64,000 bases of DNA from NCBI GenBank assembly GCA_028753945.1, contig JAPNXP010000002.1:186001-250000 (forward strand). Direction: 5' to 3'. Shown piece after piece: positions 20,392-31,977 of the stretch; position 1 is the first letter of the stretch; every line of letters starts with the position of its first letter. The translations under genes and the position numbers were made by a program. Below the pieces are notes generated by a model, which did not search any database, was not told the DNA's origin, and saw only the letters and a list, made by a program, of their open reading frames with translations. The DNA comes from Hexactinellida sp. DTS-2022 (taxonomy: Eukaryota; Porifera; Hexactinellida).

Positions 20392-23300
20392 TTAAATAAT
20401 CCCACAAATCTTAGAAGTGACCTGTTCGCTGTTGTTATTAAAATTCCTTTCAACAATTGGGTCGCTAGGGAACTGAAACTCATTATTATTGATCCTTTTA
20501 GTTCCGGTTATGTCTTCATCGCTTGATTCTGAAATGGGCCAAAGGACCCCCTGTCTCCTCGGGACTAAATAAATTGGTTCCAATTCCCCTTCATTATGGT
20601 AGCCTGTATTCCCATTTGTTGATTCAGTTACAGCTTCAAACTGATCTGGAAATTCCAATAAACCACTTCCGTTGTCAGTAAGCATAGGTAGACTTTGGGT
20701 GTATTCACCTATTCATTAATGGAACTCAAATATAATTGGAACTATAGTTATATGTCAATATATATTTGTGGGTTATTCCATTCAAAACACAGACATATTA
20801 AAGGGAACTAACTAACCGAATTGATCAACTCTTTCACTTTGTTTGAACAAGTAAGGGCCAGACTCAAATAACGGATTTGCTTCCTCTAAACTGGAACTGA
20901 CACCAATCATACCCACAGTTCCACAAACGGAACCAAAAGCCACTAAATTACCCGCCAAATTCGCATCGATAGAAGTAATAGCATCTCCAGAGCAGAAGAT
21001 AGCCAATCGAATTAGAGACTTCGAATCCAACAAATATATACACCCATCCAAACTGGAACTAACTATGTATCTTGGTTCCAGTTTGTTTAAATACCGTATG
21101 CCCGTCACAGCGTCTTTATGCAACGAAATATTCTTGCAAATTGGCGTACTTTCTCCCAAATGCCACCTAAATGTGACACAATTTAATAAAAAAATATAAA
21201 AACAAAAAAATATATAAAACAAAACAACAACAAACTTGTAAACAGAGCCACTTTGAGTGCCACAAATCGCCTGCCACTCGTGTGAGATTGTGTCCAAGCA
21301 AGTGACACCTTCAGAGGTGTTAAATGTGTGAACTAAAACCGCTTGGTTTACATTCCAAAGTGTGACAGATCCATCCTGACAACCAACCAGTAAGAATGCT
21401 ATGCTATTCCTATATAACGTGAAAACCAATTAAATGGTAGAGTTTCACAATACAATTTGGTTGAGAGATTACTCGGTGAAATTGTGTGAAAATATGTGAA
21501 AATATATAAAAAAAACTTTTCAATATTACCCAATATTCTGTCTAACAGGACAACATAAAATGACCATAGGGACAAACAAACAAGTAAACACACAAACAAA
21601 CAAATAAATAAATAAACAAACAAACAGTATTCAAATGAATTACACTTTAGTAAGTGAGTATAACGTTTAATTAAAATTTATGATTCATAAATAATGGTTT
21701 TATTGGACAAATACAAATTTGCAATTTCAGATTACGAATGATTAAAATTTGAAACCTAAACTGTCCCAGTTCATTGGTCCAATTTGAAATTGAGATTTGA
21801 ATAATTCATTTCAGATTAGCTAATTTCTATTTGGTGATAACCAAAGTTTGAAAATAGCAAAAATAGCAAAATTAACTAAAATAAAAAATCGAAAAAATAC
21901 CTAAATGAAAATTAATTAAAATAAAAAATCTAAAATAACTACTTACTTGTACACAAATTGTAGTTCCGAAATAGACTCAGTTAGTTCCGATTCAAGTTCC
22001 AGTTTCCAATCCGGTTGGTCTATTCTCCAGAGGAATATATTTCCCTTTCTGTCACCAGAGGCGATTAGCTGTCCCTCCTCGGTTATGGCGACACAAGTTA
22101 GTGGCGCAAAGTGGCAGTCGAACTCACATATCGCCCGCGCATTTTCTCCGTGCCACAATTTCAGTTTTCTAAACAGACACCTGATAACAACCGAAAAATG
22201 CTAATTAGTTACTGTTATGTCTCGATGGAATGTCAAGAATTTAAATTGTAAATTATACTCAGTTTACGCGCCTCTTCGTATTGCTAACCATGGATTGTAT
22301 TTCTTCGTTTTGAGCGCCAAAGGAAACTAATCATGGATTATACATCATGAGTTCAAGATTAAGCGCCAACTCAATAACATAATTACCGTGGATATAAACA
22401 AACTATAGTTCCAATTTGCAACATAAATACCATGGATATTACCTGTCTTCCCCAGCTGTTAGAAACCTAACGGAATCTTTGTGAATAACAACATCGCTGA
22501 TTGGTTGGGAGTGTGCCCATAGTGTCAGTTCCTCTTTCCGGGTTTCCAAGTCTATAATGGATACATACCCATCTGCCCCTGCCGTAACTAGGAACTGTTC
22601 ACAAGGAGAGAACCGCAGTTGACCAATCGAACCTTCGTGTGACTTTGTAGTTCGAAATCCTATATTTAGCACCAAAATAAGAATATTTATATTCTAAAAT
22701 AAAATACAAAACTTGCCTTCTAAACTTAGTTCTGAACCAATTTGCCAAATCTTTATAGTTCCGTTTTCATCGCCACTAACTCCCCACATTCCATCTGTTG
22801 TCGTGGTTACGCACTGAATACTACAGGAATGTGCCGAAATGGTATTTTTAGAAATTCCGGTTTGCGGGTCAATCACCAGAAGTTTGCCATTACTGGAACC
22901 TAACAACCCGTTCATGTCAATGGAATGTGAGAGGTGGACGCTATTTATTGTATAGGAATTCGCTGGAATTGTTTGTAGGAGGGAACCGTCTTTGGACCAG
23001 GATTTAACAGTACCATCAGAACTGGAACTAAGGACTATACTATCCAGAACTGAAAGTGAAACTACGGGTCCCGTGTGTCCCTTCATAGTTCCACTATTCC
23101 GACTCGAGGCCACATTCCAAACTTTAACAAAAGTGTCGTCTGACCCGGTCACAAGGTGTATGTCGTCTGGCAACAGAGCCAGACATCTGATTGGTCTGCT
23201 GTGCGCCTGAATTGTGTATACGAGGTCTCCGAAACAGGAACTAACTTGGTGACAGTTCCAAATACAAATCTTTCCGTCCGAGCCGGCCGAAACTCCCACG

Positions 23301-26300
23301 CGTCCGTCCTTAGTTACAGCAACAGAATTCACAGAATCTAAACAGTTCTGAATTATAACACCTATAGTTCCAATTGGTACTACGTAATATAAAATTGTTT
23401 AATAAGTAATAAAGATAAATAAATGGATTCGTTAGAAATGTAGGAATTTGTTATTAAATTAATAAAGTGTTTTGGTGTCGAATCGTTTGCTTCTGGTTGC
23501 TACGATACGCTCAGGAATGTAGGAAACATCTCCCTCTCTCCAGGGATCTCCCTCGTCGATATGCGACACCTTTTGGCGCCTAATTTGTCGCCGTTTCACC
23601 GCCACTCGTGACACCTCTTCCGCTAGCTGGACCATGGATGGACTCTCCTCTGCGATGGATTCTAGAAAGTATTGCTTAGCATCAGAAGCGGCAGAAACGC
23701 GCTTTTGTCGACCGGCGCCCGGAACCACAAAGGTGTCGAGGACGTGAAAGTGTGCGTCCAGTTCGTCCCAAGAAAGTTCCGGGTTAGTTTTCCGCACCTC
23801 TCCGAGGAGAAAAGTGTCGTCTTGAAAGTGTCGCGTTTCGGTGGAACGCGGCCTTCTGATTGGCAGAGGCGGCACCAACTCTTCGTCAAAATCTGAGTCA
23901 TTTGGAGCCATTTGGTTGGTCAGAAAGTCTGCCACATCTCCAGGCGTTACACTCAACTCGTCGTCCAATGAAATCTTGCGCTGAAAAACGGTTTTTCGAG
24001 GTACCGGAACTGATTCTGGCTTTAGTTCCAAATTCATAAAATCAGGCAAAGCTGATTGGCCCAATTTCCGAATTGTCGAATATTTTGGAGGAGAAGGCTC
24101 TGGTTCCGGTTGGTCGAATATTTTTCTTTTCTTAGCAACGACTTCGGAAATAGTTCTTTCTTTCGACACATGTTTTGGTGAAAATTCCGAAGGTTTGGTT
24201 TGGTATCTATGTGCTCGGCCAGGAGAGAATCTGTGCTCATAAGGCGCCAATTTATGTTGCGTATCCGCGGTGGCGAATCGGGAATAACTGAGACTCTTAG
24301 ATCGCCTAACATCCGTGGTGTTTAGCTCCTGTTTTTCAGTTATTTTCAGATCCAAATCATCGCTCGAGTAACATTTCCCTCCTGTGGTACCAGCCAATGA
24401 GAGATGAGAGATTTCATCGAGATCCGATTGGATCTGAGGAATGCCTATTAAATTCCCAATAAGAGCAGCCTTTTCATTGGCTGCCCCCTCAATGAAAACC
24501 GGATTTTCGTGTATGATACCTTCTTGCACGAACATTTCAGAAATGGAATTTCTGTGGGAACTCGAATGGCCAAATGACCGCTTACGCTTCAATCTTGATT
24601 GGTTGGAAATATCCGTTCCACTTTTTGAGCCACTTGAGTGTTGACGTAAATATTTCCTGATTTGGACAAGCGACACAAAGACACAAATTGTCCCAACAAA
24701 CAACAGAAGTATAGTTCCAATTACTAAGCCAATAATGATGCCTTCTGATAGGCCCATTGGTCTATAAATTGAAACGCGGATATTCTGTTTCAAATCGTCA
24801 CATTCATTGGTTATCTGACATTCGTATAAGCCTGTGTTCGAAATATCAGCGTCTGTTATTGAGTACATGTCAATACCGGAACCAAGCAGTGTTCCGTTTA
24901 GGAACCAAACATAAGTTAGTTCCGGTATACCAGACGCTTGACAATAAATAACAAAGTTGTCGCCTAGGTTTATCTGGTAGTTGGTGGGAGAGAGGAATTC
25001 GATTGGCTGAAACGGTTTCAGTTTATGTGTCGAATAAAGATGAAACGTTTGGATATTCTCACAGGTGTAAACGCCTGCATGGGATTGGTTGACTGAATCG
25101 ATTTGTAAAATAGTTTGTTTGCTGTATTCCGTCTTGAGAATTCCGTCCTTTTTCCAAATTATGAATTGCTCATTCAGCGAACTGGAACTACAATTCGCGT
25201 GCCAATTTGAACCAATCACAACGCAGGTATCTGTGTTCTGGCAGGTGATAGTTCCAATTTGAGTGACAAATAAGAAAAACAAACAAAATTTTGAAGTCAT
25301 GCTAAGTTTGTATTGAAAGGGAACCATAACTTACATTGTTTATTGATGAAACTTAGTAACTTCAATTATCACATTTGAATTATGGTTATTTAATAAATTT
25401 AAATTTTATAATTGAAATAATTATTCGTACATACCATTGTGCCCATTCAGTTGCTGGAGACAAGAAGCGTTGTTTGTGTTCCAAAGACGGATTGTGGCAT
25501 CTGTGGATCCTGAAATAGCAAGTGTGGCGCTCAAACTTATGTCGCAACAGTTCACACCTTCATCGTGCCCAACAAACACTAGCAACAATCTACCTACAAT
25601 GGAATGTTTATATAAAAACTTGTGTTATACAACTGACCTGAACTTTTAAAATTTTGGCGCCTAAAAAGAACATCAAATTTACGCGCCTAAAAGTACCTCA
25701 ATGTTGCTATTTATAGAAATACCTGTTTTGAGTTCCCAAAGTCTGATGGTACAATCTTTTGAAGATGTCATAACTAGCATTCCTTTGTGACAATCCGTCT
25801 CCTTGATGCGAATACAAGTTATAGCCTCTCTATGGTTACAGAATTCGTACATAAATTCCGTTCCTATATGTTCGTTGCCAGGCGACAGAGGAATGAGAGC
25901 TGGCGGCATCAAGGAATGCATAGCGGATCTGAGTAAGCCAATCAGCAGCGAGTATTTAGTGTCACTATCTGGATTTCGCAATTCGAGAGAGGATTCTTGG
26001 ATCGGATCGCCTTGGAATACGAAAGCCATCAAATGATTCGTCAATTTCTGAGGTAGGCAGTCAGGATTCCGACCAATCGAATTGTAGGAATTCAACATAC
26101 ATTCTCTGAGGATTCGCAACTGACGAATCAAATCCGATTCTTCATTCGAAGGCAATTTATCGAACAAAAGTGCGAAATCTCTCAACAACTCAAATATCCC
26201 TATCGATTCTATTTTTAGTCTCAACCAATCGAGATCTGTCAACAGACCAATCAATACCCGTGTTTGTCCTGTCTCAACCAAATTCAGTGGCAATTCTAGC

Positions 26301-28830
26301 ATATTCCTCGGATTGAAGTATGCACATTCCTTTGAGGTCGTAAGGTCGCTAGGGTCGATAACCTTTGGTTCCAATTGAAACACGTTTTTCAGTTTAGAGT
26401 TGAGATGGAATTCGCTCAGTAGTTTGTGATAATGCATTATTTTGTCTGGAGTGGATAAGTATCTCTGTTGGGCCACATTTCTATAAATAGAATGTCCCCA
26501 TCTGATGACGCAATAGGAACCAGGGGCTGACACATGGACCAGGAATGGAAAACTTAGTTCCAGTTTCAGCCTCGCCCAATAAATGGGAGAGATCCGTTGG
26601 TTCCAATTGGTCTTGTAGGACAGAGATTTTGTTAGTTCCAGATTGGCGGAGAGCAATTCTTCCAGCTCGCATTCTGTTATTCCGAATCTAGAGAAAAAAT
26701 CAGTTTTATATTTCAAACATTTGAATGCCTACCTTGGCTAATTTGACTTCCCCGCGTATTTTGTTTAAACCGCAACTAGTTTATGCTTAGTTCCAATTTA
26801 CAATTGGAGCAAGCATAATTAATCTACATAGTTCTATAATGAATTTAACAATTAAACTTACTTATGTAGACTTACCTAGCAACCGTTATGATGGAAAGGC
26901 ATTCTGTTACAAAATTCTTTGAAAATTTTTGTTCCAATTTTGCGAATATTGAATGCACCATGCCATTCACACTCACACTCAGTTCTGATTGGTCAACCTT
27001 TGAGAATGATTTCCACTTGATTGCATCTTTCATTAGAAGAGAAACGTAGAAAGGTGTCACACAACTGGAACTACGCATGAAACTAAGCACAATCTGGAAC
27101 TGAGATGAGGTCATCTTTCTATTGTGCGCAGAGAGAAAGCTGGATAAGAACGGACTTAGTTCTGCACCTGGAATAGGTGTTAGTTCCATAAAGGAATCGC
27201 TAGAGTTTCCCAATACAGCTCGGGCGCCATATAACGAGAGCCTATTGACTTCTGGTCGCGTTGTAATTACAAGTCGCACATTATCTGGAAGGAATCTAGG
27301 CAGCCAATCAACGCTCGCTCCGTTATCGACCTCATCAAGGTAGTCAACGCCGTCCAATAGAATCACGAGTTTCCGTTGAGTTGGTTCCAGTATGAGCCTA
27401 TTGAAGTATTCCTTCAGTTTAGTGTATTCGTGCGGCGGATTCTGATTGGTCAAGCCGAGAATGAATAGCAGCTGTTCACATACACTTCTCAAAAGCGGGC
27501 AAATTGATTGGGCGCCTAAAGTCAATCCGACAAACCTAACAACTAATCCTATCTCTGGAATGTTGCTTAGTTCCATAATGCGTTCTACAGCACGAGATAT
27601 GACTGCTGTTTTCCCGGAACCCTGGTCTCCGTATAATACCAATGGGGTGCTAATGCTATTATTAGTTCCATTTATGTAATTATTGACATGGGCGACACAT
27701 TTATCTGCCACTTTGTGGAACCCCCATTTCCGAAGTGACATGTGTCGAGCAAATTCCAGATGAGTATTAACCTCGTTGCTAAGACGCGAGGAAAGAATGT
27801 TGGGAATTTTGGGAATGCATTTTTGTATCAATTTAGTAACTGATTCTTTGAAAGAATTTTCAAAATCGGACAAATATTCCTTGAAACTTTCAGATTTACT
27901 AGTGTCAATAAGATCCTGACCAAACACTAGTTTATGTTCGAAAATATTCTCAGTTCCAATTCCAATTCCGTCTTGAGGTATCTTTAGTTCCTTTAGGGCG
28001 TTGAGTGCTTTTTGTGCGTCTTGGTCTATTTCTTTAGTTCCAATTATAACATCGATATAATTTGCAACAGAATCATGCGAGAAAAGAAATTTGTTTATGT
28101 CAATTATTTTTGTTTTGAAACACAAACAATGATCATTCGGGTTTCCATGGTGACTCAAGAGACCTTCAAATATTTCAGTTTCAAATATGGAACTGGTGAT
28201 GGCATTTAGTTTCTGTTTGTCATTTTTGAAAACTGTTTTTGCCGCGCGACGTAATGACCTGCCAACCACGTGATTTTCAATCTGCCACTTTACTCTCTCT
28301 TCGTGTTTAAAAGTGTCTGATTTGGTGTCGTGTGAGAAAAAATGTTTATAGCGAGCTGAAACTGGAACTATATTGTAATCATTCGATAGAGAATTAGCAT
28401 CGATACGGAACCAATCGAAGAAGAGAGTTTTAGCTTTGTTATCATCCATGGTTTCGGTTAGAGAATGTGCGTCTTCTCGAGAAAGTGTTTCCGGAAGTGG
28501 TCGAAACCCATATCGCATTCCCGCCAAAATAACGAGACCAGGACCTAAGCTTATATCTCGCGAGTATGCCACTTCCTGACGACACAATTGTGCCACAAGA
28601 ATGTCGTTTATGACCTCATCATTCATTTCAAATCTCAGATCAATCAATTGGAATTGAAGTCCGAATTTCTCACAAATTCCCCGAAAGTATGGAGCAAGCC
28701 TATTTATTATTTGGCGCTCAAAATGCTTATCTTGGAATACGGAACTAACATAAATACGAACATGTGAATAGTGCAACTCTCTTGAAAGTTCCGATATTGA
28801 GTCTTGACGACGATTTTTCACCTCTGGCAT
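20392..28830 (-). CDS. NWD1: NWD1-like NACHT and WD40 repeat protein, nine exons
   Basis: Exons: 28830-26876, 26687-25723, 25593-25435, 23337-22717, 22659-22443, 22180-21947, 21409-21236, 21166-20817 and 20708-20392. All phases agree, giving 1663 residues, near the ~1560 of vertebrate NWD1. Residues ~22-115 form the N-terminal domain typical of NWD1/TEP1-like proteins (VRIYVSSVFQD, then LVILAGMRYGFRPLP). The NACHT ATPase has a Walker A at 401-408 (GDQGSGKT) and a Walker B near 488-494 (LVILLDGVD). A helical linker follows, then about ten WD40 repeats to the end. The fourth intron appears to use a GC donor (G|GCAAGT). These proteins are cytosolic STAND ATPases with signalling or innate-sensing roles. 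Intron 3 contains a complete IgSF gene on the same strand. The start faces the 7TM gene at 29093 across 262 bp. Confidence 0.9.
23459..25300 (-). CDS. Immunoglobulin-superfamily membrane receptor nested in the NWD1 intron
   Basis: Single-exon gene, 613 residues from the ATG at 25300. That start begins directly at a signal peptide (FCLFFLFVTQIGTITC); an ATG at 25327 would add nine residues. There are two Ig-like domains. The first has cysteines at about residues 37 and 80 with the GVYTC signature; the second has cysteines near 120 and 161 with GLYEC. A membrane helix follows (~187-213, IIIGLVIGTILLLF), then a ~390-residue basic and Ser/Pro-rich cytoplasmic tail without ITIM, kinase or TIR domains. 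The tail may dock signalling partners; that is inference. Extracellular N-glycosylation sequons are present (NCSS, NQSH, NGTL). The whole gene lies between exons 3 and 4 of the NWD1-like gene, same strand. Ligand unknown. Confidence 0.85.
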   Translation of the reverse strand: MTSKFCLFFLFVTQIGTITCQNTDTCVVIGSNWHANCSSSSLNEQFIIWKKDGILKTEYSKQTILQIDSVNQSHAGVYTCENIQTFHLYSTHKLKPFQPIEFLSPTNYQINLGDNFVIYCQASGIPELTYVWFLNGTLLGSGIDMYSITDADISNTGLYECQITNECDDLKQNIRVSIYRPMGLSEGIIIGLVIGTILLLFVGTICVFVSLVQIRKYLRQHSSGSKSGTDISNQSRLKRKRSFGHSSSHRNSISEMFVQEGIIHENPVFIEGAANEKAALIGNLIGIPQIQSDLDEISHLSLAGTTGGKCYSSDDLDLKITEKQELNTTDVRRSKSLSYSRFATADTQHKLAPYEHRFSPGRAHRYQTKPSEFSPKHVSKERTISEVVAKKRKIFDQPEPEPSPPKYSTIRKLGQSALPDFMNLELKPESVPVPRKTVFQRKISLDDELSVTPGDVADFLTNQMAPNDSDFDEELVPPLPIRRPRSTETRHFQDDTFLLGEVRKTNPELSWDELDAHFHVLDTFVVPGAGRQKRVSAASDAKQYFLESIAEESPSMVQLAEEVSRVAVKRRQIRRQKVSHIDEGDPWREGDVSYIPERIVATRSKRFDTKTLY

Positions 28831-29092
28831 GTTACGAAGTAGATACTAGTATAGGGGCTACAAAGTTCAATAAAATAGAAACATTTTCGAATTTATTTTC
28901 AGTTAAAATTCCATTTATGCAAGATGATAATATCGAGTTCCATATTTTGATTAACGAAGACGGTATCCAATTACAATTATAACTTATCACTAAAAAAAGA
29001 TTAGTCCTTGACATTATCCATAAGGAATGGCAACGAATACTATTGCATATCAGGTAGTGAATTAAAATTAATCTATTGAGGACAATTCTATA
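28831..29092. promoter_or_regulatory. Head-to-head spacer between the NWD1-like gene and 7TM copy 1
   Basis: The two start codons are 262 bp apart on opposite strands, so this DNA must hold both promoters. It is similar to ~33093-33380 upstream of 7TM copy 2, including the border GGCATG...ACGAAGTAGATACT, where the CAT is the NWD1 start codon in reverse. Confidence 0.65.
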
Positions 29093-31173
29093 ATGAAATC
29101 AAACAAAAAAAAAGATGGTGTACAATCGGAACCAACAGTTTCACCAATCAGAGAACCAGAAAAACGTGCATTTGATTTCCGGATTTTCAGTGTCAAGGTT
29201 GTTTGTGTTGTTTTTATTGTTGTTTCTTGGATTGTTGCTGCGACACCTTATGCCAGTCTAGTTAGATTCTTCTTAAGCCCAGAGGTGAGTTATATTTAGT
29301 AACAAATCTATATTTAGAACGGGTATTTATGTGTCACACGCAGGTTAATGCCACAGATTCTGCCAACACTCAGAAGGAGAGAATAGACAGCATTTGTAGT
29401 GTCATCAACAACTCGACACTGGGATTCACAGGTGTGAAATTATTCATACAGTATTAACATAATATGGAGTCAAGTAACTGGTTAATATGTTGTTATTCTG
29501 TAGGCAATCGTAGCACCAATTTGGCATTGGAGTGTGAGTCTCCCTATATTACGAATGGGACCCTGTGTGTCCCTATTTGTGGCCTGTGGCATCCAGGTGG
29601 CACTGTGTACCACATTGTGATACGAGTGGTCATATGTGTCGCTTCCTCTCTCTCTCTCATTTTCTCTCTCCTGGGAATAATGACATGGTTCATTATCGGA
29701 AAGAAATTGTTAGTTGTTTACAAAACAAATACAGTGGAACCTTCGTTAATACGAACACCAACGGACAGTAAAATTTTGTTCGCTTTATCCGGAGTTCGTA
29801 TTAACCGGAGTAATACCCATTCAATAGCCATTGTAGGTACTTGATTTTGTGGATCTGTTTGTTCGTCTTATGCGGAAATTCAAATTAAATGTGTTCGTAC
29901 TAACGAGGTTCTACTGTAGATACAAACACGTTCATATAATCTATTTTAGATTCGAATTCCCAACAGTGATCCCCTTCTATCTGTTCATATGTGCGACTAT
30001 CCAAGGTAGGTGTCAAACATATGATTAATCAGTTATTCACACATTAACACACACCCCCTATAGCTCTCTGTATCCTCATTGGTCAGATCCAATACGAAAG
30101 GTTCTTTTGTAGCCACGAGGATTTGATAAGTTCCAGAATGCAAACAACACCGCAATGCTACATACAGGGTAAGTGGAACTAAGTTAGTTCCGGTTACCTT
30201 ATTAGTTCCATATTGGGTCATGCGACTAGGAATAAAGATTAGATCCTATTGGTTTAATTTGACTCGGATTGGCGTATAATTGGAACTGTTATTGGTACTT
30301 AGTTAATGTTACTATTTATATCCTCTAGGCGCCATCTACCACTACATTAGTTTGGTATTTGTCTTCTGGTACGTTTCCTACATCGTAGCGGTTCTATTAA
30401 TCCTGTCTTTCCCATTCAAGCTGAGGCCAAATCAGTCTAGCAATTGGAAACCCCATCTCGTTCTATTTATAGTATCAACTTGCGTCCCGCTCCTAATATT
30501 AGTCATATTTTGGGCTGTCGATCCTATTCGATATGAAATAGTTAATCATCCTACTGTTTGCCTACCGGAACCAACTGCTTTTGTTGTTGTGTTCATAGTT
30601 CCAGTTACTTTGACACTCGGGTTATCTCTCACCTCTGTCATATTAATTGTGTGCCAACTGATCATTAATCACCTGCGACTTAGGCGTCATAAAACCTCCT
30701 CGATGAACAAGAGGCAAACTCAGTTTATCATTAGGACACTTGGTGTCATAATTACTTTCACCATCATTTCCCTATTTCTAGTTATAGAATTTGGTGTCAG
30801 GCTATCTTTCGTTAAACCGTTTGAATCTTTTGTGGAACTATACTGGGCCTGTATCACTCGATATGGAACTAACACCTCTTGCTGTGTTGATAATTACAAT
30901 CAGTTCTACCATCCCGAGTTATCTGTTTTAAGCGATTTCCTTTTTTCCATTTGGGGAATAGTTGCACTCTCAACCCTTGCGGTTAAAGAGGCGCGGGAAT
31001 TCTGGGTTAATTTGTTTAGCAAGTGTTGTAGGTGTTGCTACAACAAAGTTAGTTTGATTGCCAAACCGGAACTATTAAGTTTATCGATTCAATCTAAGAG
31101 ACGAATGACAGATGAGGTGGTGCTCAATTCCACTGATAGCAACAAATCAAGCGATACAGACTCTAAAACTTGA
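29093..31173 (+). CDS. 7TM receptor with extra N-terminal membrane anchor, copy 1
   Basis: Six exons: 29093-29284, 29344-29431, 29504-29708, 29950-30005, 30064-30168 and 30329-31173, giving 496 residues with consistent phases. Exon 3 appears to use a GTTAGT donor. A short cytoplasmic N-terminus is followed by a first membrane segment (~32-55), then a ~75-residue ectodomain with a CVPICGLWHPGG motif. Seven further membrane helices and a Lys/Ser-rich tail follow. The last helix reads WGIVALSTLAVKEAREFW, resembling helix 7 of Frizzled-class receptors, but there is no Frizzled cysteine-rich domain. The class is uncertain. Close paralogues are at 33381-36363, 36608-38612 and 56761-58296. Confidence 0.8.
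29732..29916. mobile_element. MITE family A insertion in intron 3 of 7TM copy 1
   Basis: Ends CAGTGGAACCTTCGTTA / TAACGAGGTTCTACTG are flanked by TA on each side. 7TM copy 2 has the uninterrupted sequence ACAAATAGATACAAAC at the same place (near 34328), which is the empty site. Confidence 0.9.
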
Positions 31174-31458
31174 AGTGTGATTGAAACTATTGAAGTGATG
31201 GGAACCTTATTTGGCGCTCATTTAGATTGGTACTGACTTAGTTTTTGAGTGATACTAATTGTCATACAAGTCCTTTTGTGATTATTTTTATAATATAATG
31301 TTGGTATAGTGTTTGTTGAGTGAAATATGGATTAATATCAATCGGAATATCAATCCGAACATAAGAAAGCCTATTTTAATAATTGCCGCACAAATTGTGG
31401 TTTAGAATCGGAACTAATTCAAATATTGTATGAGAAGTGCCTTGATAGTTCCAATTCT

Positions 31459-31605
31459 CAGGGGCGTAGGCAGGGGGGGTTTCCCGTTGCCCGGAAACCC
31501 CCCTAAACCTCTTAGATATACGTAACAGTAGTCTAAGTGTACAGAGTCGACTGTACTAGTAAGCTGTTTGGAAACCCCCCTAGTGACCACCCTGGCTACG
31601 CCCCT
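31459..31605. mobile_element. hAT-like MITE, 147 bp, 3' of 7TM copy 1
   Basis: Ends CAGGGGCGTAGGCAGG / CCTGGCTACGCCCCTG are flanked by the direct repeat ATTCT. The 3' flank of 7TM copy 2 reads TAGTTCCAATTCTTCCTC (near 36503) and is the empty site. Confidence 0.88.
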
Positions 31606-31655
31606 GATTCTTCCTCTCTCGCATGTAACAAATTATGAACAATATGGAACAAACA

Positions 31656-31764
31656 AAATTGCAGCCTGTGCCGACGCATTTTCCTTTGGAGGCACTACAT
31701 TTGGTGGTTGGGTAACTAGTAGTACCTCCAAAGGGAAATACTTTCGGAACAGGCTGCAATTTTG
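31656..31764. mobile_element. Foldback MITE family F copy
   Basis: AAAATTGCAGCCTGTGCCGA mirrors TTCGGAACAGGCTGCAATTTT, with TTTGGAGGCACTAC and AGTACCTCCAAAG inside. It is similar to 20048-20176 and 44350-44479. The rest of the 31174-31977 spacer shows no gene. Confidence 0.8.
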
Positions 31765-31977
31765 GATTTTTTCGCATGTCATGAACGCCTCATTGTGTTT
31801 ACACTCATGGTGTTTATTATACGGTCACTCCGCACCTACATGCCAAGTTTCAGCCCTCAATGTATAAAGGTGTGACCAGGGCACCTGCTACGGAGAAATA
31901 TAATTAATAATAAAGGCAGTAAGGTCAGAACTGGGCCACTATACTATAGTATAGTCGGCACAGTAAAATTGACACCT

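Noticed and set aside
24034..24312. Overlapping frames inside the IgSF gene
   Set aside because: Shadow frames of a long coding exon with a signal peptide, Ig domains and a membrane helix in the main frame.
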